DNA from: Gottfriedia luciferensis
GTDB lineage: Bacteria; Bacillota; Bacilli; Bacillales; Bacillaceae_G
NCBI RefSeq assembly: GCF_001712755.1
Contig: NZ_MDKC01000007.1
Location: 62,001 to 126,000, forward strand
Reading direction: 5' to 3'
DNA: 64,000 bases
The position numbers were made by a program, and so were the translations under genes. The first letter of the stretch is position 1. Every line of letters begins with the position of its first letter. Below the pieces are notes generated by a model. That model was given only the letters and a program-made list of their open reading frames with translations, did no database searches and had not been told where the DNA came from. This document shows positions 17,764 through 27,858 of the stretch, one piece after another.

Positions 17764-18954
17764 ATGACAGTTAAAATTGAAACACAAAGAGAACAAATTG
17801 TGAATAGTATTGAGGAATCGAAGGAAGTTTATCTTGAAATTAGCCACAAGATTCATGAGAAACCTGAAATTGGCAATCAAGAATTTTTTGCATCAGAAAC
17901 ACATACTAAAATTCTAGTAGAAGCTGGTTTCGATGTAACACGTAATATAGCGGGGCATGAAACAGGCTTTGTAGCAAGGAAAAAGTCATCTAAGCAAGGA
18001 CCGACCATCGCTTTTTTAGCAGAATACGATGCACTACCTGGTCTTGGTCATGCATGCGGACATAATATTATTGGAACAACAAGTGTGGCAGCAGGAATCG
18101 CTCTTGCTGAAGTTATTTCTGAGACCGGAGGAGAGGTTGTCATATTTGGAACACCTGCAGAAGAGGGGGGACCAAATGGAAGCGCTAAGGGGAGTTTCGT
18201 AAAACACGGATTACTAGAAGGTGTTGATGCAGCACTTATGCTCCACCCAAGTGGTAAATCAGGTTTATCGAGTCCAACTTTGGCAGTAGATCCATTAGAC
18301 TTCCATTTTTATGGAAGAGCTGCCCATGCTGCTGGATCACCAGAACATGGAATTAATGCTTTAGATGCAGTAATCCAATTATTCAATGGAATTAATGCCC
18401 TTCGTCAGCAACTTTCTAGTGATGTACGCATACACGGAATTATTACTCATGGAGGCGATGCACCAAATATTATTCCAGAGTATGCTTCAGCAAGATTTTT
18501 CATCCGTGCCAGTACTTGGAAGCGTACAGAGGAAGTATCAACTAAAATTCGAAATATTGCCGAAGGAGCAGCACTTGCAACTGGTAGTACAGTGAAAATT
18601 GAAAGATTCCAAAATGAAGTCCATGATTTTATTATCAATCAATCTCTTGATGAGATTGTAGGTGAAGAACTAAGCCTATTGGGTGAAGAAGTAAATGGCA
18701 AAAGCGGTGGTCTTGGATCCACTGATGCAGGAAACGTAAGCCATGTTGTTCCTACTTCTCACGCATATATTAAAATTGGACCTGATGATTTAATAGCTCA
18801 TACGAATGAATTCCGTGAAGCTGCAAGGTCGCCACTTGGTGATCATGCTCTAGTAACGGGGGCAAAAGCATTGGCTCTTACGGGCTATCGTTTAATTACC
18901 GAAAAAAACCTTTTGGAAAAGGTTCAAAACGAATTTCAACAAACAGAAAAATAG
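17764..18954 (+). CDS. M20-family metallo-amidohydrolase
   Basis: 396 aa. It is related to AbgB/HipO-type aminoacylases: FLAEYDALPGLGHACGHNI holds the metal-binding Asp, Cys and His; PAEEGGPNGSAKG holds the Glu pair; HAAGSPEHGINALDAV begins the lid domain. Such enzymes cleave N-acyl amino acids, p-aminobenzoyl-glutamate or hippurate. It follows metQ by 46 bases with GGGAG before its ATG and no terminator between, so it is under the SAM riboswitch. A role in freeing methionine or another sulfur amino acid from an acyl form is inferred. Confidence 0.88.
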   Translation: MTVKIETQREQIVNSIEESKEVYLEISHKIHEKPEIGNQEFFASETHTKILVEAGFDVTRNIAGHETGFVARKKSSKQGPTIAFLAEYDALPGLGHACGHNIIGTTSVAAGIALAEVISETGGEVVIFGTPAEEGGPNGSAKGSFVKHGLLEGVDAALMLHPSGKSGLSSPTLAVDPLDFHFYGRAAHAAGSPEHGINALDAVIQLFNGINALRQQLSSDVRIHGIITHGGDAPNIIPEYASARFFIRASTWKRTEEVSTKIRNIAEGAALATGSTVKIERFQNEVHDFIINQSLDEIVGEELSLLGEEVNGKSGGLGSTDAGNVSHVVPTSHAYIKIGPDDLIAHTNEFREAARSPLGDHALVTGAKALALTGYRLITEKNLLEKVQNEFQQTEK

Positions 18955-18962
18955 TTAGATTG

Positions 18963-19012
18963 AACGGTCAGAAAGATGGACTGAATTACCATCTTTTTGA
19001 TCGTTTTATTTT
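18963..19012 (+). terminator. Terminator of the met operon
   Basis: Hairpin GAACGGTCAGAAAGATGG / CCATCTTTTTGATCGTTTT with a T-rich 3' side, 9 bases after the M20 stop. Confidence 0.7.
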
Positions 19013-19227
19013 TGATAGCTAATACTAATGCTGTTATTTGTTCTATTTATATAGAAGTCTTCTGTTAACTCCTTCGTAAATAATATAGATTTACTTTACC
19101 CCATTTCAATTTTATCAAAACGTAATCTAAGTTTTACTAAATCTTAAATTTTAAAGATTAAACTAAAACTAAGATATGTTTTCGTTAAGTTTATCACTCT
19201 ATAAATCTTTGATTGGGGTAATTTAAT

Positions 19228-19617
19228 ATGGTCTCTTTAAGTAAAGTAAATGATTTATCAGATGAAAGTGTTAAATATGCACAACAGCATCTAGCTAATG
19301 AAAGGACATATTTAGCATGGTTGCGAACTGCAATCTCAATTACTGGTGTAGGGTTTTTAACAACTTCACTACACTTTACAATTAAAATTAGTGATAACCA
19401 ATTCATTAATACATTAGCAATTTTTCTTGGCATATATGCATGTGTTGTTGGTTTTATTACGGGTGTATTAGCTACTATTCAGTACAGTAAAAAGCGGAAA
19501 GAAATTCAAAATGGAAAATTTTTACCTACTCATAATTCAATTATTCTTGTATCAATTCTATTTTCTTTTTTAATATTCATGATTGTGTTGTATTTGTCAT
19601 TATTATTATTTAAATAG
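19228..19617 (+). CDS. DUF202 (YidH-like) membrane protein
   Basis: 129 aa with the DUF202 hallmark LANERTYLAWLRTAISITGVGF at residues 24-45 and three transmembrane helices (about 35-55, 62-85, 105-127). GGGGTAA precedes the ATG. The family's function is unknown; it is widespread in Firmicutes and enterobacteria. It stands alone. Confidence 0.85.
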   Translation: MVSLSKVNDLSDESVKYAQQHLANERTYLAWLRTAISITGVGFLTTSLHFTIKISDNQFINTLAIFLGIYACVVGFITGVLATIQYSKKRKEIQNGKFLPTHNSIILVSILFSFLIFMIVLYLSLLLFK

Positions 19618-19701
19618 ACCCGAATCTTTTCAGTATTTTCTCTCTAGTTTTTATAGGGATATTTTTATAAAAATCGAATATTACATAAAGTGGACACTAA
19701 A

Positions 19702-20577
19702 ATGAATGGAGTGATTAATATTTTCTATCCTGAGTCTCGGTTTGAATCGATTAATGGAATGGAGCTTCATTTTGCAGAATGGGGAGAAAGAAAAAATCCA
19801 ACAGTTGTTTGCTGGCATGGTTTAACTAGAAATGGTAGGGATTTTGATATTTTAGCTCGTCATTTAGCTAAGGATTATCATGTAATTTGCCCAGATACGA
19901 TAGGACGAGGATTAAGTCAGTGGAGCACCAATCCTGAGCAAGATTACTGTTTTGAAAACTATGTAAATATAGCGATTGGTTTATTAGACCGTTTAGAAAT
20001 TGAACAAGTTCGTTGGGTAGGGACTTCGATGGGTGGAGCAATTGGAATGCGACTTGCTGGTACGCCGAAACATCTAAATCGTATTTCTCATTTAGTATTA
20101 AATGATATTGGGGCAGGAGCTTCAGAAAACCAACCACAAGATATTGAAGGAATTAAGAGAATTATTAGCTATGTTGGAACACCACCTCAATTTAAAACAT
20201 TTACTGAATTGAAGAATTACTATAAATTAATTTATCATTCATTCGGTGTTTCGAGCGAAGAAGAATGGAATGATTTTACGCAAAACTCTTGCCGTAGAAG
20301 AGATGAGGGTGGAATTGGCCCTGATTATGATCCAAAGATTGCTTTACAATTTCAGCATACAGAAGATTTAACTTTGTGGAATTACTGGGAGGCTATTCAA
20401 TCAAAAATTTTACTTATTCGAGGAGAAGTTTCGGATGTCTTGCCACTTGATGTAGCATTAAAAATGAAGGAAACCCAGAAGTTTCAAATGGAAACAATAC
20501 CTAAAGTTGGTCATGCACCTGCATTAAATACGAATGAGCAAATTTCAATCATTGATGAATTTTTAAAAAAAGCTTAG
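19702..20577 (+). CDS. Alpha/beta-hydrolase
   Basis: 291 aa from the ATG at 19702; an in-frame GTG at 19690 is possible and neither has a strong ribosome site. The oxyanion motif is CWHGLTRNGRDFD, the nucleophile elbow is GTSMGGAIG (Ser near 113), and the catalytic His is in KVGHAPALN near residue 277. It resembles haloperoxidase or lactonase-like esterases. There are no coupled neighbours, so the substrate is unknown. Confidence 0.85.
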   Translation: MNGVINIFYPESRFESINGMELHFAEWGERKNPTVVCWHGLTRNGRDFDILARHLAKDYHVICPDTIGRGLSQWSTNPEQDYCFENYVNIAIGLLDRLEIEQVRWVGTSMGGAIGMRLAGTPKHLNRISHLVLNDIGAGASENQPQDIEGIKRIISYVGTPPQFKTFTELKNYYKLIYHSFGVSSEEEWNDFTQNSCRRRDEGGIGPDYDPKIALQFQHTEDLTLWNYWEAIQSKILLIRGEVSDVLPLDVALKMKETQKFQMETIPKVGHAPALNTNEQISIIDEFLKKA

Positions 20578-20604
20578 GCAATATACGATATTTAGTCTGA
20601 AAAT

Positions 20605-20652
20605 GGGGCTGTCCTAGAAAGTCGGTTTAACTGACACAGGGGCGTCCCCTTT
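20605..20652. repeat. Inverted-repeat sequence resembling an IS end or solo hairpin
   Basis: GGGGCTGTCCTAGAAAGTCGG is followed within 10 bases by CTGACACAGGGGCGTCCCC, an imperfect palindrome. GGGCTGTCC...AGTCGG resembles terminal repeats of some Bacillus transposons, but no transposase remnant is nearby. It could also terminate the hydrolase transcript. Confidence 0.4.
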
Positions 20653-20887
20653 ATTTGTAAAAAGAACGCATCAATTTTAATGTACTTACGTTTCGTGTTC
20701 CTGGTAGTAGTGGGAGGTATCTCAGATGCGTTTTCATTTGTAGTTGAGATTTAAAGAAAATGTAGGTGGTTTTTATCAATTTTTTTATTCGATTTTGTAT
20801 GAATTAAAGGGTTTTCCAATCGAAAGTATCAACAATCTTACAATTTTAAGGTCATATTACCTTTACTGGTATGGGTAATTTCTATTC

Positions 20888-20957
20888 TTATTTGCGATTT
20901 TCAGATTTTATTTGCAACTTTTCATCCTTTATTTGCGCAAATGCATCCCTTATTTGC
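20888..20957. repeat. Four TTATTTGC boxes at 20-21 bp spacing
   Basis: TTATTTGC occurs at 20888, 20908, 20929 and 20950. The spacers are C/T-rich and unrelated in sequence. Two helical turns separate the boxes, so all face the same side of the DNA. The rest of 20578-21042 has no gene that I can support. Confidence 0.6.
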
Positions 20958-21041
20958 AGTTCAAACTTTAAACACCATAGAATTAGACTTTGTTAGACAA
21001 GCTAGTATGTTTTATCATCAAAAATTAAATTTTAATAAACA

Positions 21042-21082
21042 TAAAAAAACAGAAAAATCATAAAGATTTTTCTGTTTTTTTA
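21042..21082. terminator. Bidirectional terminator
   Basis: Perfect stem AAAAAAACAGAAAAATC / GATTTTTCTGTTTTTTT with loop ATAAA. It ends the gerC transcript; the gerC stop overlaps its edge. Confidence 0.9.
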
Positions 21083-22201
21083 TGTTTCAAGAACCCCTGT
21101 ACTTGATATATAAATATTAAATTTTGGATGGATTTGAATTGTAGGATATTTTTTGTCCCAGTCCAATGATTTCCATAGGTTAGGATTATGCTCCTTAATG
21201 TATCGTCCAACACCTATAACATCGCTATTTGCTTGTTGAGTTTGCTTAATTACGTCTTTTGCTCTTTTATTTAAATCTTTTTCAATCATTGACTTTATTT
21301 CTTTTTTAGATAAATGTTGTCTATTTGTAGATTCAGCAATTCTTAATTTTACTTTTATTGGAATATCAACATCAATTTTAGTATTTGACGCATGGACAAT
21401 CAATTTTCTCGAAGGCCTGCGTATTTCGTAGGATAGAATATTGTACGGTGATACATTTGAATTTTCTTTATCTATCATAGTAGAGAGTAAACTAGTAGTG
21501 TTAAACTGATCCATCATCATCAACATTAACGGAGCATCAGATTTTTCAATATATTTACCAGTGTAAGATCCTTTATGAAATAGTCCAGCTCCTAACACAC
21601 CAACATGTTTATCCTTTGTTTCATCAATTACAGGTAATACTAAGTCAATCCCAACATCTGTAATCAGTGTAAATACTTTCTGAAGATCCATATTTGGAAT
21701 AATTGATAATCTTTTTGCTCGATCCACTGTTTCATTAATAATAAATGAAATTGGTTTATTCACGTTTTCTAATGTTAGAATATCTTTTGCTTGTTGTTTG
21801 TTCGTTACAACAACATTCACATTTACATTTGTAAATGGAGTACGGTTAAACTGGTCTAAGATAAATTGGAATTTTTCTTTCGAGAAATCTTCTCCTAATA
21901 AGAAAAGTCTTGTTTTAGCAGTTTCAATTCCACCAGGTAAAACCGTTTGAACTTTCACTGCGGCATCAGTTATTGAATCTGCTTCTGTAGTAATTAATTC
22001 ATTTTCTAAATCAAATGCCCCAGTTCCTTTACCAATAATATTTAAAATTGAAGCATTTAATTCAATTTTATGATCTTGTTTAATGTCAAAACCTAGTCCA
22101 TTAATTAACATTCGATCTTTTATTGGTCTCTGATCCCAGCAACCAGTACATATTACAGTAACGAAAAGTAGGGAGAGCAAACTGGTTAATTTTTTTATCA
22201 A
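21080..22201 (-). CDS. Spore germination receptor C subunit (GerC family lipoprotein)
   Basis: 373 aa with lipobox CTGC (Cys21) then WDQRPIKDR, the conserved start of mature GerC proteins. GLGFDIKQDHKIELNASIL and PGGIETAKTRLFLLGEDFS follow the Ger(x)C pattern. It is the outer-leaflet lipoprotein subunit of a nutrient germinant receptor in the spore inner membrane. The start overlaps the gerB stop by 4 bases. The germinant cannot be deduced. Confidence 0.94.
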   Translation of the reverse strand: MIKKLTSLLSLLFVTVICTGCWDQRPIKDRMLINGLGFDIKQDHKIELNASILNIIGKGTGAFDLENELITTEADSITDAAVKVQTVLPGGIETAKTRLFLLGEDFSKEKFQFILDQFNRTPFTNVNVNVVVTNKQQAKDILTLENVNKPISFIINETVDRAKRLSIIPNMDLQKVFTLITDVGIDLVLPVIDETKDKHVGVLGAGLFHKGSYTGKYIEKSDAPLMLMMMDQFNTTSLLSTMIDKENSNVSPYNILSYEIRRPSRKLIVHASNTKIDVDIPIKVKLRIAESTNRQHLSKKEIKSMIEKDLNKRAKDVIKQTQQANSDVIGVGRYIKEHNPNLWKSLDWDKKYPTIQIHPKFNIYISSTGVLET

Positions 22202-23268
22202 GTTATCAACCTTCTTACTTTATTTACGATAAATAATAGGCACGGAATGACGATGATGAAAATAGTGTCAAAGTATATACTGATTCGTAGAAATTGTATT
22301 TTGTCTATAATTGGTATTGAAAATATAGGATATGTACAAATCAAAATTAATGAGATGACGATAACAATTAAAGTGCGATTTTGAAACTTAGATTTGAACT
22401 GTTTTAGAATGCCATCGCTAAGAATATAGAAATAAATAATTATTGATAAAGCGATTATGATTGTCCAAAAACTTAGTAAAATAATATGAAGATTTTCGAC
22501 CATTTGTAATTGATATCCCTTGATAATATAGAGTATTGGGTACGTTATCTTTGTACTTTGGTAGTGACTTAGTGATATATAGCATGTCAATACAACAAAT
22601 GTAAATAAGATTGTTGAAACTAGGTTGGCCATTGAAATAGTAAATAGCTTCTTTTTTGTCTTTTCAAAATGAGTGGATAGGAAGAGAAACACTTCAAATC
22701 CTAACATGTTTACAAATGATGAGCTCATTCCGGAGCTGATCTTTCTAATCCCACTACCGCCAACTGGAAGTAATCTACCAAAATGAGCATCTTTATAAGC
22801 AAACATTAAAAAGAGAATGACAAAAATAAAGATAAACGAAAAGGATAAAAAAGTTCGTCCAATCGTTTGAATATCTTCTTTGGCAATAAAAATTGCTGTA
22901 AGTATGAATAGACAGAAAATAATCCAAGGAGGAGTATTTGGAAACATCCAATTATTAATAACGTCAACAAACTCGATTGATAATTTGATACAAATATAAA
23001 AAAAGTATAAAAAATAACAAGCATTAATGAAGTTGCCAATATAAGTAGTCATTAACGTTTTTGTATACTCAGTAAAGGCTTTATCTGGAAATGACTTATA
23101 CAAGCTGTAATAGATGAACAAAAGAACTTGGATGAAGACACCTGTCAGCAAAACTGAAATCCATCCATCAGGTCCGGCTTTTTTATAAACAGTATAAGGT
23201 AGTTGAGAAATCGTAACACCAAATTGTGTAGTCAGAATGATAAAGAATAAGTGTTTATTTTTAATCAT
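22198..23268 (-). CDS. Spore germination receptor B subunit (GerAB-type permease)
   Basis: 356 aa, with about ten transmembrane helices of the APC superfamily. The N terminus FGVTISQLPYTVYKKAGPDGWI is typical of the endospore-germination permease family, which binds the germinant. It overlaps the end of gerA by 8 bases and the start of gerC by 4, so the three genes are tightly coupled. Confidence 0.94.
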   Translation of the reverse strand: MIKNKHLFFIILTTQFGVTISQLPYTVYKKAGPDGWISVLLTGVFIQVLLFIYYSLYKSFPDKAFTEYTKTLMTTYIGNFINACYFLYFFYICIKLSIEFVDVINNWMFPNTPPWIIFCLFILTAIFIAKEDIQTIGRTFLSFSFIFIFVILFLMFAYKDAHFGRLLPVGGSGIRKISSGMSSSFVNMLGFEVFLFLSTHFEKTKKKLFTISMANLVSTILFTFVVLTCYISLSHYQSTKITYPILYIIKGYQLQMVENLHIILLSFWTIIIALSIIIYFYILSDGILKQFKSKFQNRTLIVIVISLILICTYPIFSIPIIDKIQFLRISIYFDTIFIIVIPCLLFIVNKVRRLIT

Positions 23269-24616
23269 GTTTTTTTACCTTTTTACTATTAAGAAGTGTA
23301 AATTCTTTAAAGCCTGGATTTTCAACATAACGCTCGCCGAACAACTTAATTTTAGAAAGATGGCAGACAATCATTAACATTCCAAAGGAGATACCTAAAA
23401 ATCCAAATACTGAAGCTAGTATTGTAAGTGGAAGGCCAATTAATCTTGCAGCCGTTGACATTTCTTTCACTGGAATTGTAAAAGATGCAACAGCGGTTAA
23501 GGCTATTACTACAATCATTGAATTTGATATTAAATTTGTTTGGACAATAGATGTTCCAATCACAATCGCACCAACCGTACCAATTGTTGAACCTACTGCT
23601 TGTGGTAAACGTAAGGATGCTTCCCTTAAAAGCTCTAAGAAAATTTGCATCGTAAGGGCTTCTAAAAGCGGAGGTAAAGGTACATTTTCTACCGATAATT
23701 TAAGAGTATAAAATATTCCAATTGGTAAAATATTTGAATGAAATGCAGTAACTGCTATATAGAATGCTGGTAATAAGACGGACATCCAAAAAGCAATAAT
23801 CCTAATTGCATAAAAAAATACGCCAAGCAACCACCGTAAATTAAAATCCTCGGGACTTTGAAAAAAACTATATAAATTAGAAGGAAATAATAATGCATTT
23901 GGATCGTTATCTAGTATTATTGCTGGCTTACCTTTTAATAAATGCTGAAATGTACGATCAGGTCTCTCTGTACGCATTACTTGAGGGAATGGTGAAAAAG
24001 GAGATTACTCTAGTAAAGTATGTACTTGGATAGATTCTACATAAGGTTTAGATTCAAGGGTTTTTAACTTTTTCTCTAACTTTTCAATCATGTTCTTTGG
24101 AATTAGCGTATTAATATATAACAATGAAAGAGTAGTAGGAAACTGTGACCCTAATGTCATATTTTTAATGACAAGTTCTTTAGAGCGAATTCTTTTTCGA
24201 ATTAATGTAGTATTTGTTTTTAAACTTTCAACGAAGCTATCGTGCGTTCCAGCAATAACACGTTCTGAACTAGATTCTTCAATCGAACGATCAATTTTTT
24301 GAGGTGTCGAAAAGGCAATTCCTTTTTCCCCGTAAATAATAGCTACATTGCCATCAATTATTGCTTGAATGCAATCTTCTTTCGAATGTAATTCCATCGT
24401 TTGTAAAACAGTAGATTCCACTTTATCTTCTTTTGGATTATAGATGATTTTTTGTAGTAAATGGGTTTGAACATCATCAGAGTCTACCATCGTATCTAAA
24501 TAGCAAAGATGAAGAACTTTACCATCACATATAAATTTTCGGTATTGAAAATCAGCACTTGAATGAAATTCATCTTTTAAGTCCTGAATAAAAGGGATTG
24601 TTTCATTTTCCTTCAA
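23261..24616 (-). pseudogene. Spore germination receptor A subunit with an in-frame stop codon
   Basis: Two open segments belong to one GerA protein. Segment 1 (24616-24005, 203 aa, TTG start) is the cytoplasmic N-terminal domain, ending SIQVHTLLE and then TAA at 24007-24005. Segment 2 continues in the same frame with SPFSPFPQVMRTERPD, the conserved GerA linker, then a membrane domain with 5-6 helices down to 23261. There is no frameshift: one codon, perhaps GAA or another sense codon, has become TAA. The reconstructed gene has 451 sense positions, near the usual 480-500. Either the receptor is inactive, the base is an error, or two polypeptides are made; the internal ATG at 23977 lacks a good ribosome site. 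Confidence 0.88.
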
Positions 24617-24702
24617 AGTGCATCAACTCCTTCACTATATTAATAGTATGAGTCAGCAAATAAATGGTTATGTATGGAAAGTAACGTAACTGTGGATAAA
24701 TA

Positions 24703-24748
24703 AAAAAAGATTGAACCAATGTAATGTAACATCTGTTCAATCTTTTTT
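24703..24748 (-). terminator. Terminator of mntH (works in both directions)
   Basis: Stem AAAAAAGATTGAAC / GTTCAATCTTTTTT between mntH and the gerA promoter region. Confidence 0.85.
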
Positions 24749-24749
24749 A

Positions 24750-26102
24750 TTATTTAAAGAATGTTGCCCAAAGTAAATATACATTTAATACTGCAATAAC
24801 TGAAGCAATCGTCCAAGCTACTGACTTGAGCCAAGTTTTATTAACAAATTTACCCATTTTCTTAGCATCACTAGTGAACATAACTAGTGGTATAACCGCG
24901 AAAGATAACTGTAAAGATAAGATTACCTGACTTAATATTAATAAATCAGCAGTTCCTTTTGACCCGTAAAAATAAGTGACGATAAGAGCTGGTGTAACAG
25001 CAATTAAACGAGTAATTAATCTTCTTATCCAAGGTTTAAGCTTAATATTTAAAAAGCCTTCCATTACAATTTGCCCAGCAAGAGTACCAGTTAAAGTAGA
25101 ATTTTGACCTGAAGCCAATAATGCCAATCCGAAAAATGTACTTGCTAAAGTCGTTCCGAGTAATGGAGTAAGTAACTGGAATGCATCTTCAATTGATGCA
25201 ACGCTTGTATGACCCGATTTGTAGAAAGTTGAAGCAGCTAATATTAAGATCGCTGCGTTTACAAACAATGCAATCATCAATGCAACTGTTGAGTCAATTG
25301 TTGCAAATTTAATCGCTTCTTTCTTACCAGCATCTGATACATCAAACTTTCTAGTTTGAACGATTGAAGAGTGAAGATATAAATTATGAGGCATAACAGT
25401 TGCCCCTAAAATTCCTAAAGAAATATAAAGCATTTTTGGATCTGTAATAACTTGAGAACTTGGAATGAATCCACCAAATACAGCTTTTACATCAGGTTGA
25501 GACATAATCAATTCAAAAACAAAACTACCAGTAATTAATATGATTAATGAAATAACAAAAGCCTCGATATACCTAAATCCTTTATTTTGTAAAAGTAAAA
25601 CAATGAATATATCTAAAGTTGTCAAACAAATTCCATAAAACAACGGAATACCAAATAATAGATTTAAAGCGATGGCTGACCCTATTAATTCAGCTAAGTC
25701 ACATGCAGCAATTGCAGCTTCACAAAGCACCCAAAGCATAAATGATACAGGTTTACTGAAGTGGTCTCGACATGCCTGAGCTAAATCTCTACCGGTAACG
25801 ATACCTAATTTAGCAGCTAATGATTGTAGAATGATGGCCATAAGATTAGAAATTAAAATAACAGATAATAAATTGTAATTAAATGCAGATCCACCTGCTA
25901 TTGAAGTTGCCCAGTTTCCAGGGTCCATATATCCAACTGCAACTAAATATCCTGGGCCAGCAAATGCTAGAAACTTACGAAAATTACTAGCTTTCTTTGG
26001 AACAGATAATGAACGATGAACCTCTTGCAAACTAGGTTGTGTATGTTCCTGTCTCCATCCAGCTTCTTTATATATGACTTTTTCTTGTGATTCTTGTGAC
26101 AT
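24750..26102 (-). CDS. mntH: NRAMP-family manganese transporter
   Basis: 450 aa from the ATG at 26102, behind GGTGGTGGG; an ATG 11 codons upstream is less well placed. The NRAMP metal-site motifs are [11 protein letters not shown] (TM1) and [11 protein letters not shown] (TM6), with eleven hydrophobic segments. It couples Mn2+ import to protons. A palindromic MntR-like box lies 40 bases upstream, so manganese repression is expected. Confidence 0.95.
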   Translation of the reverse strand: MSQESQEKVIYKEAGWRQEHTQPSLQEVHRSLSVPKKASNFRKFLAFAGPGYLVAVGYMDPGNWATSIAGGSAFNYNLLSVILISNLMAIILQSLAAKLGIVTGRDLAQACRDHFSKPVSFMLWVLCEAAIAACDLAELIGSAIALNLLFGIPLFYGICLTTLDIFIVLLLQNKGFRYIEAFVISLIILITGSFVFELIMSQPDVKAVFGGFIPSSQVITDPKMLYISLGILGATVMPHNLYLHSSIVQTRKFDVSDAGKKEAIKFATIDSTVALMIALFVNAAILILAASTFYKSGHTSVASIEDAFQLLTPLLGTTLASTFFGLALLASGQNSTLTGTLAGQIVMEGFLNIKLKPWIRRLITRLIAVTPALIVTYFYGSKGTADLLILSQVILSLQLSFAVIPLVMFTSDAKKMGKFVNKTWLKSVAWTIASVIAVLNVYLLWATFFK

Positions 26103-26138
26103 GTTTCCCACCACCTGTTTTATTGTGCACATCAAATA

Positions 26139-26163
26139 GTTTTTCCCTAGGGAAAGTTTTTTA
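26139..26163 (-). promoter_or_regulatory. MntR-like operator of mntH
   Basis: On the minus strand AACTTTCCCTAGGGAAAAAC is a near-perfect palindrome around CCCTAGGG. It resembles known MntR boxes upstream of mntH and mntABCD in B. subtilis. The 26164-26415 region holds no gene. Confidence 0.7.
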
Positions 26164-26415
26164 AATTATATGCTGATTTTAACACAATAGTTCCCAAATG
26201 TAATAAAAAATTTTTGATAACTTCGTAAATTTTTAGTAAACAGATAATATACGTAGAATATTTTCGTTTTCTTTTGTTTCTGCTTTTTTAATATTTCTTA
26301 TGCAATTTTTCAGATAGTTCTTTTTTAAAAATATACTGACGTTTATTATCGAGTTAATTATTTTCAAGTGTGATATACTAGTCGAAAAATTCAGTTATAT
26401 TTGGGAGAGAGTTCT

Positions 26416-26976
26416 ATGAAGTTTGTATTAGTATTTGGGCCTCAAGCAGTCGGAAAAATGACTGTAGGGCATGCACTAGAAAAAATAACAGATTTAAAAT
26501 TGTTTCATAATCACATGACAATCGATTTAGTTAGTAAGTTTTTTGATTATGGAACAAAGGAAGGGAGTAGATTAGTTAATTTATTTCGAAATGAAATATT
26601 TGAAGAGGTGTCCAAAAGTAACTTATACGGCATGATTTTTACTTATGTTTGGGCTCTCGATCTAAAATCTGATTGGGAATATGTCGAGAAAGTTTGTACC
26701 ATATTTGAGTCAAAAGGGGCGACAACCTATTTTGTTGAACTTGAAGCAGAACTCGATGAGAGACTTGCACGAAATAAAACTCCGCACAGATTAGAACATA
26801 AGCCAACAAAAAGAGACATTGAATGGTCTGAAGATAATTTATTGAAGACAATGGAAAAATTTAGATTAAATTCGATAGAAGGGGGAATTCAGAAGGAAAA
26901 TTATCTTAAAATAAATAACACAAATATGAGTGCAGAAGATGTTGCTAAATTAATTAAAGAAAGATTTGATTTGTAA
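26416..26976 (+). CDS. P-loop NTPase, shikimate-kinase-like
   Basis: 186 aa from the ATG at 26416 with GGGAGAGAG ahead of it; a TTG at 26401 is also open. Walker A is VFGPQAVGKMTVG, starting at residue 5. The layout of a small nucleoside-monophosphate-kinase fold follows, with a lid-like stretch RNKTPHRLEHKPTKRDIEWSE. Bacilli have many such uncharacterised kinases. There is no operon partner. Confidence 0.72.
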   Translation: MKFVLVFGPQAVGKMTVGHALEKITDLKLFHNHMTIDLVSKFFDYGTKEGSRLVNLFRNEIFEEVSKSNLYGMIFTYVWALDLKSDWEYVEKVCTIFESKGATTYFVELEAELDERLARNKTPHRLEHKPTKRDIEWSEDNLLKTMEKFRLNSIEGGIQKENYLKINNTNMSAEDVAKLIKERFDL

Positions 26977-27190
26977 GTAGTAATTAATAGATTCACTTCT
27001 AACTTTCATTTTAATAATGTTTTCCCATTATTGTAGAAAATTGCTTTTGTGAATAAAAAAGTTTTTTCTAACGATAACGAATAGATTTATCCGTTTAATT
27101 TTACTTCATCACAACTTTGCAACTGTTAACTTACACCTACTTAATTGACAAGCTTCGCAAGCAAAGTGGTCAGCTTCTTAAGGGAAAGTT

Positions 27191-27220
27191 AAACCACCTA
27201 ATTAGTATATTAGGTGGTTA
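27191..27220 (-). terminator. Hairpin after calY copy 1
   Basis: AACCACCTAAT / ATTAGGTGGTT with a short loop. The same stem ends calY copy 2, where it has better T tracts. Confidence 0.7.
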
Positions 27221-27231
27221 TTTGTTATGTA

Positions 27232-27846
27232 TTAGTTGTTGTTAGGATCAGTGTCGTCGTAGTATGTACCGCCACCAGTTTGAGCATTAAATGTCCAATC
27301 AACTTTTAATTTATCGCCTTGGAATTGATTTTGGTCTTGTCCATTATCAACAAACTCGAATAATACGAAAATCTTTTCCTTTTGACCAGCAGGAATGCCA
27401 TCTGGATCCTTTGTGCTACCTACGAATTGATTGATTTCTGTTAAATCAGGAGTTTGATTTTGTAAGTCATATAATGATGTTTCAACGATCTCATTTGTAG
27501 CACTGCTAGTGTTGTACATAATTGTAACTTTAATATTCTTAGCTAAATCTTCAGTGTTATCATTTTTTACGTCTTGGATTTGATATTTAGTGTTTAATAG
27601 AACTTTATTAATATCTAAAGTACCATTGTTTTCTAAAGTAAACTCACGATATACTTCATCACCTGGTTTTAAATTACTAATGTTTACAACAGCATTAGGG
27701 TTCATACTTAAGTCTAGTGTACCAGATGCAAATGTGTTATCAGTTTTAATTGTATCGCTAAAATACGCAAATGTACCTCCACTAATTAACGATAATCCAA
27801 CTGCTCCACTCATTACTACTTGACCAATTCTCTTAGTAAAACTCAT
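27232..27846 (-). CDS. calY: CalY/TasA-family matrix fibre protein, copy 1
   Basis: 204 aa. The N-terminal signal SGAVGLSLISGGTFAYFSD is the SipW-type cleavage region of TasA and camelysin. The mature part begins NTFASGTLDLSMNP, followed by NLKPGDEVYREFTLENNG. TasA/CalY proteins form extracellular fibres of the biofilm matrix; camelysin was described as a casein-cleaving surface protein. It is about 93% identical by eye to copy 2 at 30498. The ribosome site AAGGGGG precedes the ATG. No sipW lies in this copy. Confidence 0.93.
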   Translation of the reverse strand: MSFTKRIGQVVMSGAVGLSLISGGTFAYFSDTIKTDNTFASGTLDLSMNPNAVVNISNLKPGDEVYREFTLENNGTLDINKVLLNTKYQIQDVKNDNTEDLAKNIKVTIMYNTSSATNEIVETSLYDLQNQTPDLTEINQFVGSTKDPDGIPAGQKEKIFVLFEFVDNGQDQNQFQGDKLKVDWTFNAQTGGGTYYDDTDPNNN

Positions 27847-27858
27847 TCCATGTTCCCC

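Noticed and set aside
20605-20652. Insertion sequence
   Set aside because: Only a short inverted repeat is present; no transposase remnant or target duplication can be seen.
23261-24616. Two separate genes, a short GerA N-domain and a GerA membrane domain
   Set aside because: The segments are contiguous in one frame, joined by the conserved SPFSPFPQ linker, so one gene with a stop codon is simpler.
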